A stretch of DNA of 64,000 nt from Methylobacillus caricis (GCF_020532705.1 NZ_JAJAVD010000001.1:434001-498000), one strand, 5' to 3'; positions 8,727 through 18,476 are shown, counted from the first letter of the stretch. The notes: generated from the sequence alone by a model not told the origin. Program-made: numbers and translations.

Positions 8727-9700
8727 GAAGGATTTCCGTGCAGCAGACCTGGTTGTGGCTGAAGGACCATTACGAATCTGTCCTTTACCTGGGTGTCGTC
8801 ATTCTGTTGCTGCTGGCTATTTTCAAGCCACAGGTTCAGCTCAAGCAGGAAGTGCACAACTACCTGTTGCTGGCTGATGTCTCACAAAGCATGAATGCGG
8901 AAGATGTACAGTTGGATGGCAAGAACGTCAGCCGCATTGCCTATACGCGCCATCTGATGCGCAAGGTTGTGGAGTCCTCGCCTTGTGGCACCTATTTCAG
9001 CCTGGGCGTGTTTGCCGCAGAGGATGTGGCGCTGCTGTTCATGCCATTGGAAACCTGTGCCAATTATGACGTGATCGTGGATGCAATTGACCATCTGGAG
9101 TGGCGCATGTCCTGGCGCGGCAATAGCCGGCTGAGCTTTGGCGTCAAGGGTGCTGCCAAGGTGTTTGATTCCCTGAATGCGCCAGCCCGTTTGTTGTTTT
9201 TCACGGATGGCGATGAAGCCCCCAAGGTCAATGCCATCAACAAACTGGACCTGAGCGATTTGCAGATTGGCGAAAATGTTGTTTTTGTTGGCGTGGGCAA
9301 GGATCAGGATGTACCGATTCCCCGCTATAACTCCAATAACCAATGGATAGGGTATTGGTCATCCGATGCCAAGGAGAATTCTGCTGGGGCAGTGGGTGTG
9401 ACCTATAACGATACCAGCAAGGATGACCCGGATCCGCCCGTGGCTTCTGCTGAATATGATCGATATTTGTCCAAGCTGGATTCAGAGTATTTGCAGGAGT
9501 TGGCAAAAGAGATCAATGGCCAATATATCCATGGCGATGATGCGCCAGCATTTTATCGCTTTGTGCAAAAGCAGAAACCCGCGGCCAGCTTTGTCACGGC
9601 TTATTCATTGCGCTGGGTATATCTTGTGCTGGCACTGCTGTTGATCCTGGCTAGTTATTGGCCCTATGTTCGACAATGGCGTAGGTCAAAAACGGCCTAA
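8723..9700 (+). CDS. mxaL: vWA-domain membrane protein, MxaL-like (operon 1)
   Basis: A 325-residue BatB-like protein with an N-terminal helix (about 20-36), a vWA domain whose MIDAS begins D52-V-S54-Q-S56, a second acidic loop FFTDGDEAPK, and a C-terminal helix (about 299-316). MxaL is required for calcium insertion into methanol dehydrogenase in known systems. It is the last gene of operon 1: the following 117 bp contain only a weak hairpin and then an unrelated secreted protein. No mxaD, mxaE or mxaH follows. Confidence 0.82.
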   Translation: MRRISVQQTWLWLKDHYESVLYLGVVILLLLAIFKPQVQLKQEVHNYLLLADVSQSMNAEDVQLDGKNVSRIAYTRHLMRKVVESSPCGTYFSLGVFAAEDVALLFMPLETCANYDVIVDAIDHLEWRMSWRGNSRLSFGVKGAAKVFDSLNAPARLLFFTDGDEAPKVNAINKLDLSDLQIGENVVFVGVGKDQDVPIPRYNSNNQWIGYWSSDAKENSAGAVGVTYNDTSKDDPDPPVASAEYDRYLSKLDSEYLQELAKEINGQYIHGDDAPAFYRFVQKQKPAASFVTAYSLRWVYLVLALLLILASYWPYVRQWRRSKTA

Positions 9701-9817
9701 TACTGTTGTACCTTCTGAGACATTGCTTATAGGCTAATTGAGCCTGACCCTTTGATTTGCTAAGGAATATGAAAACTTTTTTTCTTATCTTCTCCAAGAA
9801 GGGGGAAGGGGAACACG

Positions 9818-10129
9818 ATGACAACATATCAAAGAATCGCTGCTGTATTTCTTGGTTGTCTCCTGGGTAGTAGTAGCGTTTTTGCCGACTGGGAGATTCA
9901 AACCCAAGGGGAGGATGGCTCATGGAAGAGCACAGGTCGGAAACCAACCGAGGAAGTCGCGCGCGCTACTGCAAATGCTGGATGCAAGATGCAATCCGCA
10001 ATGAAAATGGCCGACATAATGGCCGGGAAAAGTGTAAGTAATTCTTCTGTAAGAATCGTTGATACTGACTCCGGCAAGGAGCATGTGTTTCAGTGTGATC
10101 TCAAGGCTGGACAGCTTGCCGATCGCTAA
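9818..10129 (+). CDS. Secreted repeat protein, N-terminal part (frameshifted gene)
   Basis: The 103-residue frame starts with a signal peptide (cleavage after VFA, about residue 23). It then has one module running from WEIQTQGEDGSW to SGKEHVFQCDLKAGQLAD. The stop TAA lies at 10127-10129. The next frame (+1) continues directly with a second module of the same type, so this is probably the front half of a single gene ending at 10811. No family recognised. AAGGGGGAAGGGG before the ATG provides ribosome-binding sequence. Confidence 0.6.
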   Translation: MTTYQRIAAVFLGCLLGSSSVFADWEIQTQGEDGSWKSTGRKPTEEVARATANAGCKMQSAMKMADIMAGKSVSNSSVRIVDTDSGKEHVFQCDLKAGQLADR

Positions 10130-10811
10130 GTCTGCTGAACCGGAGACCAATAAGCCTACGAAACCCGCGTCACCTTTGGCATTAGGGTGGAATCTCGAAG
10201 TCAAAGAGAAGAGTGGTTCATGGCGGAGATCAAAGTCGAACTTGCCAACGGAGAAGCATGCGCGTGGTTGGGCAGAAAGCGAATGCATCAGGTGGAAGTC
10301 CCCGCTAAAAATCATTGAAGTTGCGTCAGGCAAGGAATATGAACTTTATTGCAATCCAAAAACAGGAAAGCTCAGCGATAGCAACAAGCCCGCTCCGGTT
10401 GCTCTGCTTACCGAACCGGAGGCGAGCGAGCGCGCGAAAAAAATAAATCGGCAATGCGTCAGCAACTACTCCATGAAATCCATGTTCGATTGCGACTGTA
10501 TCGAGAACCAGGCCAAAGCTGAATATATGCGAAGTGACGCCAGTGTCGCTGAAGGTGAAATCTTCAAAAAGGTCAGCAACCCTCCGATGAGCAACCAATG
10601 CGTCAATCGAGAAGACCTATACAAATATGTCTATGAGCCCTGTGCGTTCGTGCTGAAATTGAGGCGGCCAAACGCCGAAGAAATCTGCACTTGCACAGCG
10701 GAGAAAACAGTAGCAGATTTTGCCAAAGACCCCGTTCTCAACATGTCTCAATTCAACAGAGTGAAAGACGCAGCGATGAAACAATGTGGGCTTGGCAAGA
10801 AGTCGGGCTGA
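10059..10811 (+). pseudogene. Cys-rich repeat protein, C-terminal part (frameshifted gene)
   Basis: This frame is open from 10059 to 10811, but its meaningful sequence begins near 10130, right after the stop of the preceding frame. It starts with a module (GWNLEVKEKSGSW ... SGKEYELYCNPKTGKLSD) that copies the module in the upstream frame. A region follows with two similar cysteine units, each with a C-x-C pair: CVSNYSMKSMFDCDC ... C and CAFVLK ... CTC ... C. No signal peptide exists in this frame. Moving by one base at the CGC-TAA-G junction joins the two frames into one secreted protein of about 330 residues. A frameshift mutation, a sequencing error or programmed frameshifting are all possible. 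Function unknown. Confidence 0.6.
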
Positions 10812-10930
10812 GTGAGTGGCCTCCGGTAATTAAGAAGTTTCCTTGGGCGCGAAATCAAAAGGATAGACTGGACTGATCTTAGGGGATGAAACCAGCGGTA
10901 TCACTGCAAATAGCAACCAACTTTACAGTC

Positions 10931-12403
10931 TTACTTATGTGGTACATGGGGATGTGCTGCGTGACGATGCAGGTAGCCTGGCTGTTCGTGGATCGTCTTC
11001 GCGATTTTCTGCGGCAGTAATGAGCCTGCCACCATTCCGATAATGCTGATTGCCAATCCTATCAATTGGGCAGGAATCAGGCTTTCCTCGCCTACTAGTA
11101 CCTCCACCAACACCCAGGCGGCAATGCCGCCAATAATCGCAGCCAGCGCCCCTTGGTTGGTGGCGCGTTTCCAGAACGCTCCAAAGAACAAGGGCACAAA
11201 AGCGCCTGCCAGGGTAATTTTATAGGCGGATTCTACCATGCCGAAAATCGATAGTTCTGAATTGAGTGCATATATGAGCACACAAGCAGCAAAGCCTACC
11301 AGACAGATGCGCATAACCTTGAGAAAGCCCCGGTCATCCAGGTGCGGCAGGTAGCCGCGCACGATGTTTTCTGCAAACGAGATGGAAGGGGCGAGCAGGG
11401 TGGCGGAAGAGCAACTCATGATGGCAGAGAGGACGGCACCGAAAAAGATCACCTGGGCAAAGATGGGCATATGCTGCAACACCAGGGTGGGCAGGACGCG
11501 TTGTGAGTCTTGGTCTATCAGTTTGTTGAAAAACACTGGGTCTATGATGGTGGCCGAGTAGGCAATGAACATCGGCACAAAAGTGAAGCAGAAATACACG
11601 GAGGCGCCGAGTAGCGATCCCCACATGGCCACCTTGGCGCTCTTGGCTGAAGTGATGCGCTGGAACACATCCTGTTGCGGGATGGAGCCCAGCATCATGG
11701 TCATCCATGCTCCTATGAACGTTACCCAGAGCCAAGGATCTGCAGGAGGCAGGAAGTCCAGCTTGCCAGCCAGGCGTGCATGCTCGATCACAGGTGCTAC
11801 ACCACCGGTCATGCCTGAAACCATATAGCCGATATAGAGCATGCCGCCGATGATGACCGTCATCTGTACAAAATCAAGGATGGCGACAGATAGCATGCCA
11901 CCAAAGGTAGTGTAGGTCAGCACGATGGCCGTTCCCAGGATCATCCCGGCTTCCTGGCTGACAGCGCCATCGGTGATGATATGGAAAATCAAGCCCAGCG
12001 CCTTGATTTGTGCGGCCACCCAGCCTAGGTAGGAGACGACGATGGCTATGGTGGTAAGCATTTCTACTGTGCGGTTGTAGCGCATGCGGTAAAAGTCGCC
12101 CAGGGTGATGATATTAAGCTTATAGAGCTGGGTGGCGAAGAAGAAGCCCGCAATCACCAGGCACATGCTTGAGCCGAACGGATCGGCCACAATGCCATTC
12201 AGGCCGTCTTTCACAAAAGTGGCCGAGATGCCGAAAACTGCCTCTGCGCCAAACCAGGTGGCAAAGACTGTGGCCATGACCACAGGCAAGGGCAGGTGCC
12301 GTCCGGCAACAGCATAATCCTTGGTGGTTTTGACACGGGTGGCGGCGAACAGGCCAATGCTGATAGAAATCAGGACGTAAAGAATGACAAACCAGATCAG
12401 CAC
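10931..12403 (-). CDS. Sodium:solute symporter (SSS family)
   Basis: A 490-residue membrane protein with about 13 hydrophobic helices and typical SSS features: TTKDYAVAGRHLP after the first helix, ATWFGAEAVFG in helix 2, and LGDFYRMRYNR between helices. It should couple Na+ entry to uptake of an organic solute, but the substrate cannot be read from sequence. The C-terminal tail is His-rich (HRHAAHPHVPHK). It lies downstream of ubiB on the same strand with a 135-bp gap (12404-12538). Confidence 0.9.
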   Translation of the reverse strand: MLIWFVILYVLISISIGLFAATRVKTTKDYAVAGRHLPLPVVMATVFATWFGAEAVFGISATFVKDGLNGIVADPFGSSMCLVIAGFFFATQLYKLNIITLGDFYRMRYNRTVEMLTTIAIVVSYLGWVAAQIKALGLIFHIITDGAVSQEAGMILGTAIVLTYTTFGGMLSVAILDFVQMTVIIGGMLYIGYMVSGMTGGVAPVIEHARLAGKLDFLPPADPWLWVTFIGAWMTMMLGSIPQQDVFQRITSAKSAKVAMWGSLLGASVYFCFTFVPMFIAYSATIIDPVFFNKLIDQDSQRVLPTLVLQHMPIFAQVIFFGAVLSAIMSCSSATLLAPSISFAENIVRGYLPHLDDRGFLKVMRICLVGFAACVLIYALNSELSIFGMVESAYKITLAGAFVPLFFGAFWKRATNQGALAAIIGGIAAWVLVEVLVGEESLIPAQLIGLAISIIGMVAGSLLPQKIAKTIHEQPGYLHRHAAHPHVPHK

Positions 12404-12538
12404 TAAACCGGCCCTTTGCTAAAAATGATCCATGAAATTTTGACGAGCTTATTTTTGGCTGGCAGATTTTAGCAAAAACTCGGCAAGGCTGGCGACTTTC
12501 TCGCGGCTAATCAACAGCTTTGCCGTGAAATGCCCTCC

Positions 12539-14077
12539 TCAGTGCGCCGGAAGCCAGAATGCAGTGGCCAGCTGCAGTATGGCAAGCAATATCAATACCA
12601 CGGCTATCAGGCGTAACCACCAGCCCTGGCGCTGGTGCGCTTGCAGGATCAGCTGCAGCTCTACATTGCTCGGCGGATGCTCCAGGTTGCGTTCCAGTTG
12701 CTGGTGCAGCAAACGCGGCATTTGCGGCAGTATCTTGCCCCAGTAAGGCAGTTCAGTCTTAAGATTGTCCAGTGCACTGCGCCACCCCATTTGCTCCGAC
12801 ATCCAGCGCTCCAGATATGGGCGCGCGGTTTTCCATAAATCCAGGTTGGGGTCCAGGTCGCGCCCAAGACCTTCCACATTCAGCAGGGTTTTCTGCAGCA
12901 TGGCCAGCTGCGGCTGGATTTCCACGCCGAAACGGCGCGATGTCTGGAACAGGCGCAATAGCACTTTGCCGAAGGAGATTTCCTTGAGAGGCTTGTCGAA
13001 GATGGGTTCACAGACTGCGCGGATAGCGGTTTCAAACTCATCCAGAGGTGTGTCCTTGGGGGCCCAGCCGGATTCGATATGGGCACGAGCTACTTCCCTG
13101 TAGTCACGGCGGAAAAAAGCCAGGAAGTTGCGGGCAAGGTATTGCTTGTCCTGATCGCTCAGCGTACCCATGATGCCGAAATCCAGCGCTACATAGCGGC
13201 CGTCATCCGCTACCTGGACGTTACCCGGATGCATGTCTGCATGGAAGAAGCCATCGCGGAACACTTGGGTGAAGAAAATTTCCACGCCGTCGCGTGCCAG
13301 CTTGGGAATGTCTACGCCGACCTCACGCATATGGGCAACCTGACTGACAGGAGTGCCGTTCATGCGCTCCATGACCATGACTTGCTCGTGGCACCAGTCC
13401 CAATAAACTTCCGGTACCAGCAACAAGCGCTTGTCTGCGAAATTGCGGCCCAGCAGGCTGCAATTGGCTGCCTCCAGCATGAGGTCCAGTTCGCTATGGA
13501 TATGACGGGCGAACTCTGCGACCACTTCACGTGGCTTAAGCCGCTTGCCGTCCGAAGACAGCGTTTGCAACAGCCAGGCCGCTCCGTCCAGCAACCGCAA
13601 GTCTTTCTCAATCACGGTACTGATGCCGGGGCGCAATATCTTGACTGCGACCGGCGTGCCGCCCGGCAAATGTGCAAAGTGCACCTGGGCGACAGATGCG
13701 CTGGCGACAGGCTCAATATCAAACTGTTCGAATACTTCAAGAATCGGTTTGCCGAAGGACGTCTCTATAATGGCCTGCACATCGCTGTAAGGAAATGCCG
13801 GGACTCTGTCCTGGAGTTTTGCCAGTTCATCTGCCAGATCAAGGGGTATCAGGTCGCGGCGGGTAGAGAGCATTTGGCCGAACTTGACGAAAATAGGACC
13901 TAGGGATTCCAGTGCCAGGCGTAACCGCTCCCCTCTTGGATTGGAGGTATTGCGCCAGAACAGCAGCATATTGACTGGACGTTGCAGGGGGCGCAAACGG
14001 GTGTGCCCCAGAATAAACTCATCAAGACCAAACCGCAGGGTGACAAAGATAATTTTGAAGAGCCGGATAAAACGCAT
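12539..14077 (-). CDS. ubiB: Ubiquinone biosynthesis protein UbiB (ABC1/ADCK family)
   Basis: UbiB is an atypical kinase-fold ATPase needed for ubiquinone synthesis. This 512-residue copy has the family's KxGQ motif ([11 protein letters not shown]), the nucleotide lysine AVKIL, the acidic motif [10 protein letters not shown] and the metal-binding LDFG. The C-terminus has a membrane segment pair (about residues 485-510), typical of UbiB anchoring. It follows ubiJ by 15 bp on the minus strand. A short in-frame-looking tail after its stop (to about 12450) lacks a usable start codon. Confidence 0.95.
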   Translation of the reverse strand: MRFIRLFKIIFVTLRFGLDEFILGHTRLRPLQRPVNMLLFWRNTSNPRGERLRLALESLGPIFVKFGQMLSTRRDLIPLDLADELAKLQDRVPAFPYSDVQAIIETSFGKPILEVFEQFDIEPVASASVAQVHFAHLPGGTPVAVKILRPGISTVIEKDLRLLDGAAWLLQTLSSDGKRLKPREVVAEFARHIHSELDLMLEAANCSLLGRNFADKRLLLVPEVYWDWCHEQVMVMERMNGTPVSQVAHMREVGVDIPKLARDGVEIFFTQVFRDGFFHADMHPGNVQVADDGRYVALDFGIMGTLSDQDKQYLARNFLAFFRRDYREVARAHIESGWAPKDTPLDEFETAIRAVCEPIFDKPLKEISFGKVLLRLFQTSRRFGVEIQPQLAMLQKTLLNVEGLGRDLDPNLDLWKTARPYLERWMSEQMGWRSALDNLKTELPYWGKILPQMPRLLHQQLERNLEHPPSNVELQLILQAHQRQGWWLRLIAVVLILLAILQLATAFWLPAH

Positions 14078-14092
14078 TGAGAGTAGAGTCTT

Positions 14093-14689
14093 TCAGGATT
14101 GGCTGTTGGCTGCAGTGGACCGTGATTGAAGTTTTTGAATACGCTTTTCCAGGCGTTCAGCATCTTCACGCAGAATGTCGACATCCTGCAGGAACCGCTC
14201 GACGTGCCGCTTTTTCGCGATCAATGGCAGTTCTTCCTGCCAGTATTCGGCAAACATGCCCGCCACGCTGATGCTGTTTTTTCTGACCTGCTGTACTGCC
14301 TGACGACCAAGCTTGGCAATCTCGTAGGCAGGCACGTCACCCACAATCCGGCTTAAATCTTCCTCATATTCCCAGGAAATGCCCTGCAACACACGTGATA
14401 ATGCAGTAGCAAGTTCTGTATCTCCCTCTATGGAGGCCTGGGCAGCGGCGGTTTCATCGCCTGCCAATATGCGTAAAGCCACTGGCAGGGGAATCGTGAT
14501 GGTGGCATCCGTGATTGCAGTTTCACCTGCAATCGCCAACCCCCCGTCTTCCAGTACTGCAACGGTTGCGCTGATGGGCGGCATTACAAAACGAACGTTT
14601 TTTCCGCCAAAAGGTTGCAACAGGGCTGGTGCCCAGCTGTTCTGTGCAAGCAGGTGGTTTAGCAGGCGTGTTAATACTTGCTTGAGCAT
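14093..14689 (-). CDS. ubiJ: Ubiquinone biosynthesis accessory factor UbiJ (SCP2 domain)
   Basis: A 198-residue protein with an SCP2-like lipid-binding domain in the first half (FGGKNVRFVMPP, then alternating beta stretches) and a helical, coiled-coil C-terminus (about 150-195). UbiJ is a lipid-binding accessory factor of aerobic ubiquinone synthesis and sits between ubiE and ubiB in many proteobacteria, as here. The open frame extends to 14752, but the ATG at 14689 (MLKQVLTRLLNHLL) gives the usual start. Confidence 0.88.
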   Translation of the reverse strand: MLKQVLTRLLNHLLAQNSWAPALLQPFGGKNVRFVMPPISATVAVLEDGGLAIAGETAITDATITIPLPVALRILAGDETAAAQASIEGDTELATALSRVLQGISWEYEEDLSRIVGDVPAYEIAKLGRQAVQQVRKNSISVAGMFAEYWQEELPLIAKKRHVERFLQDVDILREDAERLEKRIQKLQSRSTAANSQS

Positions 14690-14720
14690 GGGCTCGTATC
14701 CCCTATAGTTCTGTTCTTGA

Positions 14721-15461
14721 TCAGGTTTTCCAGCCCTTGTGCAAGGCGACAACGCCAGCTGACAGATTGTAGTAATCCACCTTGCCCAGACCAGCGTCCA
14801 GCATCATTTGCTTCAGCGTCTCCTGATCAGGATGCATGCGGATGGATTCAGCGAGATAACGATAGCTATCTGCGTCGTTTGCAAGCAGTTTGCCCATGAT
14901 TGGCAACAGTTTGAAGGAGTAGGCGTCATAAAGTGGCGCCAATGGCTTCCATACTTGCGAAAACTCGAGTACCAGCAAGCGGCCGCCGGTCTTGAGCACG
15001 CGTTGCATCTCTGCAAGCGCCTTGTCTTTGTGCGTCATGTTTCTTAAGCCGAATGCGACGGTGACGCAGTCGAAGTACTGGTCAGGAAAAGGCAGTTTTT
15101 CTGCATCACACTGCAATGCAGGCACAGCTTTGCCTTCATCTATAAGCCGATCACGGCCTACGGCCAGCATGGATGCATTGATATCGGTGAGTATCACCTG
15201 TCCATCTGGCCCGACCTTGTTGGAAAATAGCCTGGAAAGGTCGCCACTGCCGCCAGCAACATCCAGCACGCGGTCGCCAGCCTTGACGCCACTAATCTCC
15301 ACAGTAAAACGTTTCCAGGCGCGGTGCAGGCCCGCTGACATGACATCATTCATCAGGTCATATTTGCGCGCAACAGAGTGAAATACCTCGCCTACCTTGC
15401 GTGCCTTGTCTCTTTCATCAACGGTTTCAAAGCCGAAATGTGTTTTTGTATTGTCACTCAT
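14721..15461 (-). CDS. ubiE: Ubiquinone/menaquinone C-methyltransferase UbiE
   Basis: UbiE methylates the ring carbon of ubiquinone and menaquinone intermediates using S-adenosylmethionine. The 246-residue product has TTHFGFETV-like opening ([15 protein letters not shown]), the SAM site [12 protein letters not shown], and [12 protein letters not shown]-type family motif ([13 protein letters not shown]). Earlier in-frame codons reach 15503, but the ATG at 15461 matches the family start [11 protein letters not shown]. The next gene, ubiJ, begins 31 bp further on in the same direction. Confidence 0.96.
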   Translation of the reverse strand: MSDNTKTHFGFETVDERDKARKVGEVFHSVARKYDLMNDVMSAGLHRAWKRFTVEISGVKAGDRVLDVAGGSGDLSRLFSNKVGPDGQVILTDINASMLAVGRDRLIDEGKAVPALQCDAEKLPFPDQYFDCVTVAFGLRNMTHKDKALAEMQRVLKTGGRLLVLEFSQVWKPLAPLYDAYSFKLLPIMGKLLANDADSYRYLAESIRMHPDQETLKQMMLDAGLGKVDYYNLSAGVVALHKGWKT

Positions 15462-15503
15462 ATGCTCAATTTCCAAGTTGTCGCTATTTAAACCGCATTG
15501 CAA

Positions 15504-15887
15504 TTAACGGTTTTCATGGCTACGGTTGCCACCGGATGCTTGTAGTCTTTCCAGATATTTTTGCCATAATGCATCATGGTTTTCCAGCAATTCATATAGA
15601 TAGTCCCAGGAATAGAGGCCGGTATTGTGGCCGTCGCTGAATGTCAGCTTCACTGCATAATGACCGATAGGTTCGATCGCTGTGATATTGACATCCTGTT
15701 TGCCTGTTTGCAGCACTTCCTGGCCTGCGCCGTGACCACGCACTTCGGCAGAGGGAGAGTAAACCCTGAGAAATTCGCAGGAGAGCGTGCCACTCAGTCC
15801 ATTGTCAAAAGATATCTCCAGCTTGTGTGATGCCTGGTGCAAGCGGATATCTGTAGGGCGAGGGGAATCTGGGCTCAAGCCGCTCAT
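15504..15887 (-). CDS. DUF971 (GBBH-like N-terminal) protein
   Basis: A 127-residue protein of the DUF971 type, which resembles the N-terminal domain of gamma-butyrobetaine hydroxylase (RLHQASHKLEISFDNG; FSDGHNTGLYSWDYLYEL). These small proteins often sit directly before ubiE in betaproteobacteria, as here. Proposed links include iron-sulfur cluster or quinone metabolism, but the function is not settled. It heads the minus-strand ubi block. The 195-bp gap to the divergent GTPase gene (16083) must contain both promoters. Confidence 0.85.
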   Translation of the reverse strand: MSGLSPDSPRPTDIRLHQASHKLEISFDNGLSGTLSCEFLRVYSPSAEVRGHGAGQEVLQTGKQDVNITAIEPIGHYAVKLTFSDGHNTGLYSWDYLYELLENHDALWQKYLERLQASGGNRSHENR

Positions 15888-16082
15888 CTCTAGTTGTGCC
15901 GGTAAGTGCTAAAAGCCGATGATAGCAGAATGTGCAATCAGGCTTCAAAATACCGTCTGTCCATTCGATGGTTCCGCTTGTCTGGACAGGACTTCAACTA
16001 TATGTATTAGCTGTATGATTCATTTAATTATTTACACAACCGTGCTAGAGTGATAGCTAAATAAAAAGCATCGGGGGGTGCT

Positions 16083-18041
16083 ATGACAGGTAATAAGCTG
16101 ACACGTCATTTTCAGATTTACACGGAGTGGCGTAAAGCCTTGGTGGAGACGATTTGCGATTATCGCAACTGGCTCAATGAGCAGGAGTTGAATGATGCGC
16201 AAATGGACCTGCGTCTGCAACAGCTGCTTGAGCGCCTGCGTGAAGACAAGTTGAATGTGGCGTTTGTTGCTGAATTCTCCCGCGGCAAGTCTGAGTTGAT
16301 CAATGCCATCTTTTTCCCTGATTACGGCCAACGGCTGCTCCCCTCAAGCGCTGGGCGCACCACAATGTGCCCGACAGAGTTGCTTTACGATGCAACCAAG
16401 CCCATTTCCCTGCAATTATTGCCGATAGAAACCCGTACATCTGACGCTACTACCACTGAATACAAACGTTACCCTGATGAGTGGACCACGCTGCCGTTTG
16501 ATGTTGCCGATAGTGAAGGCATGGTGGAAGTATTCAGGGAAGTGAGTCGTACCAAGCGCGTGACAGTTGAAGAGGCTGAACGCTATGGCCTGTTTGATGC
16601 CAATAGTGCGGATGATGCGCTGAGCCTGAATAATGATGGCAGTGTGGATATCCCATGCTGGCGTTATGCGGTGATCAACTTCCCCCATCCACTGCTTGAG
16701 CAAGGCCTGGTCATTCTTGACACTCCTGGCCTGAATGCCATTGGTACCGAACCTGAACTGACCTTGAACATGCTTCCCAATGCGCATGCCGTATTGTTCA
16801 TCCTCGCAGCTGACACCGGTGTGACCAAGTCCGAAATTGATGTCTGGCGCCAATATATAAGTGGCACGCGCTGGAAGCAAAAGGGACGGCTGGCTGTATT
16901 GAACAAAATAGATGGTTTGTGGGATGAATTGCGCGACGATGAAGAAATAAGCCGTGAGATCAGCAAGCAAATAAGTTCAAGTGCTGAGTTGCTGGGATTG
17001 CAGGAAAGCCAGATATTCCCTATTTCTGCTCAGAAGGGCCTGCTGGCCAAAATTGCCAGTGATAATGCCTTGCTTGCCCGCAGTGGACTACCAGTACTGG
17101 AAAAGGCCTTGTCCGATGAGTTGATTCCCTCCAAAAAGGAAATAGTCAGGGACAATACGCAAAGCGAGATAGATGACCTGGTCGGTAATTCTCATATTCT
17201 CCTGGATGCACGTCTTGCCAGTTTGAATGAACAGCTGGAAGAACTACGCGGCTTGCGTGGCAAGAACGAAGATGTCATTGAGCACATGATGAACAAGGTC
17301 AAGGTGGACAAGGAAATCTTCGAAAAGGGGCTGCAACGCTTCCAGGCGCTACGCAGCGTATTCTCCCAGCAAACCAATAAGCTCTTTACCTTGCTGGGTA
17401 TGGAAGCCTTGAGGGTGCAGGTGACCAATACCCGCAATACCATGATCAGCGCAAGCTTTACCAAAAGTATCCGCAGTGCCATGGATGGTTTTTTTGCCGA
17501 TCTCAGGGACAGGCTTGTCCAGTCTGATAGTCAGATTGACGAGATCAAGCGCATGATGGATGCCATGTATGAAAAGTTTGCCAAGGACCATGGCTTGCGC
17601 AAGGCGGAACCTCCAGCATTCTCGACACTGCGTTATCAGAAAGAGTTGGCTAAGCTTGAGCGGGCCTATCGGGAGCAGTTCAATACTGCGTTGAACATGA
17701 TCACGAACGAAAAGATGACATTGACGTCTAAATTTTTCGAGACCCTGGCCAGTCGTGTGATCCATGTTTACGAAGTGGCCAACCATGATGTGGAGAACTG
17801 GCTTAAGGCTGTGATTGCCCCTATGGAGTCCCAGGTGCGTGAGCATCAGTTGCAGTTACGCAGACGCCTGGAGAGTATCAAGCGCATCTACAAGGCAACG
17901 GATACCCTGGAAGACCGTATTGGCGAGCTGGAATTGGTAGAAAAAAGCATACTGGCGCAAATTGCAGACCTTAAGGTACTGCGTCAGCATATGCATAATG
18001 CCCTTCATTTTGAGGAGGCGATAGAGGAAAACGCGGCATGA
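16083..18041 (+). CDS. Dynamin-like GTPase
   Basis: A 652-residue large GTPase. The P-loop is AEFSRGKS at residues 63-70 (the usual first Gly is Ala). G3 is LDTPGLNA and G4 is NKID. After the GTPase domain (to about residue 300) come long helical, coiled-coil segments like those of bacterial dynamin-like proteins, which act at membranes. It heads a three-gene operon: its TGA overlaps the ATG of a CcoS-like gene, followed by a 44-residue membrane protein. The ribosome-binding site is an unusual run of six G (16073-16078). Confidence 0.88.
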   Translation: MTGNKLTRHFQIYTEWRKALVETICDYRNWLNEQELNDAQMDLRLQQLLERLREDKLNVAFVAEFSRGKSELINAIFFPDYGQRLLPSSAGRTTMCPTELLYDATKPISLQLLPIETRTSDATTTEYKRYPDEWTTLPFDVADSEGMVEVFREVSRTKRVTVEEAERYGLFDANSADDALSLNNDGSVDIPCWRYAVINFPHPLLEQGLVILDTPGLNAIGTEPELTLNMLPNAHAVLFILAADTGVTKSEIDVWRQYISGTRWKQKGRLAVLNKIDGLWDELRDDEEISREISKQISSSAELLGLQESQIFPISAQKGLLAKIASDNALLARSGLPVLEKALSDELIPSKKEIVRDNTQSEIDDLVGNSHILLDARLASLNEQLEELRGLRGKNEDVIEHMMNKVKVDKEIFEKGLQRFQALRSVFSQQTNKLFTLLGMEALRVQVTNTRNTMISASFTKSIRSAMDGFFADLRDRLVQSDSQIDEIKRMMDAMYEKFAKDHGLRKAEPPAFSTLRYQKELAKLERAYREQFNTALNMITNEKMTLTSKFFETLASRVIHVYEVANHDVENWLKAVIAPMESQVREHQLQLRRRLESIKRIYKATDTLEDRIGELELVEKSILAQIADLKVLRQHMHNALHFEEAIEENAA

Positions 18042-18244
18042 GTTTATCGGGATTGTTATTGCAGCTGGGATTAACCTTTGTATTTATCGGTTTTGCCGCA
18101 GTTGGCATATTATGGGCGATCAAGAGCGGGCAGTATGATGATCTTGAAGGGCCTGCGCAGCGTATCCTGATGGACGATGACGATCCCATGATCCCGTTTA
18201 ACCACTTGAAGCATGTGGCCAATCAGAATAAAATTGAGAAATAA
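18038..18244 (+). CDS. ccoS: CcoS-like cytochrome oxidase maturation protein
   Basis: A 68-residue protein with one membrane helix (about residues 6-27) followed by AIKSGQYDDLEGPAQRIL and an Asp run, the diagnostic motif of CcoS, which is needed for cofactor insertion into cbb3-type cytochrome oxidase. CcoS genes normally lie by ccoNOP or the copper ATPase ccoI. None is within this window, and here the gene is translationally coupled (ATGA) to the dynamin-like gene. The motif match is strong; the role in this context is inference. Confidence 0.82.
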   Translation: MSLSGLLLQLGLTFVFIGFAAVGILWAIKSGQYDDLEGPAQRILMDDDDPMIPFNHLKHVANQNKIEK

Positions 18245-18260
18245 ATTGCTGGGGAATGAA

Positions 18261-18395
18261 ATGAGTACCACTACAGATACAGATAAGGATGGCATCAAGT
18301 CCTATTTCACTTTTGAGAATCTCCCATTGACCATTACCATAGCCCTGATTGCCATGTCGTGGTTTAGTGTGTTGTCAGTGATTATCTTTGGTTGA
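18261..18395 (+). CDS. 44-residue single-helix membrane protein
   Basis: The ATG at 18261 follows GGGG at 18251-18254 (ggggaatgaa). It encodes a polar N-terminus (about 22 residues) and one hydrophobic helix (LTITIALIAMSWFSVLSVIIFG). It lies 16 bp after the CcoS-like gene and before a strong terminator, so it is very probably expressed. Size and design resemble small accessory subunits of respiratory oxidases, but I recognise no family. The longer frame beginning at 18213 overlaps ccoS and is not favoured. Confidence 0.6.
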   Translation: MSTTTDTDKDGIKSYFTFENLPLTITIALIAMSWFSVLSVIIFG

Positions 18396-18434
18396 TTGGT
18401 GCGTTATTAGTACATAGCAACTAACAAAGATTTG

Positions 18435-18476
18435 ACCCAATAAAAAAGGCTGCAGATGCAGCCTTTTTTATTGGGT
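18435..18476. terminator. Bidirectional Rho-independent terminator
   Basis: A perfect 20-bp inverted repeat with a 2-base centre: acccaataaaaaaggctgca at 18435-18454 and its complement at 18457-18476. The GC-rich core is flanked by A-runs on the left and T-runs on the right, so it can stop transcription from both the GTPase operon (+) and rpoH (-). Confidence 0.93.

Noticed and set aside
12404-12538. Coding-like tail after ubiB (ending in KSASQK)
   Set aside because: On the minus strand an open stretch of about 25 codons exists, but no start codon lies at a proper distance from the nearby GGAGGG, so no gene is called.
13079-13903. 274-codon plus-strand frame
   Set aside because: Lies antisense within ubiB, whose motifs and length are fully intact; a shadow of its codon bias.
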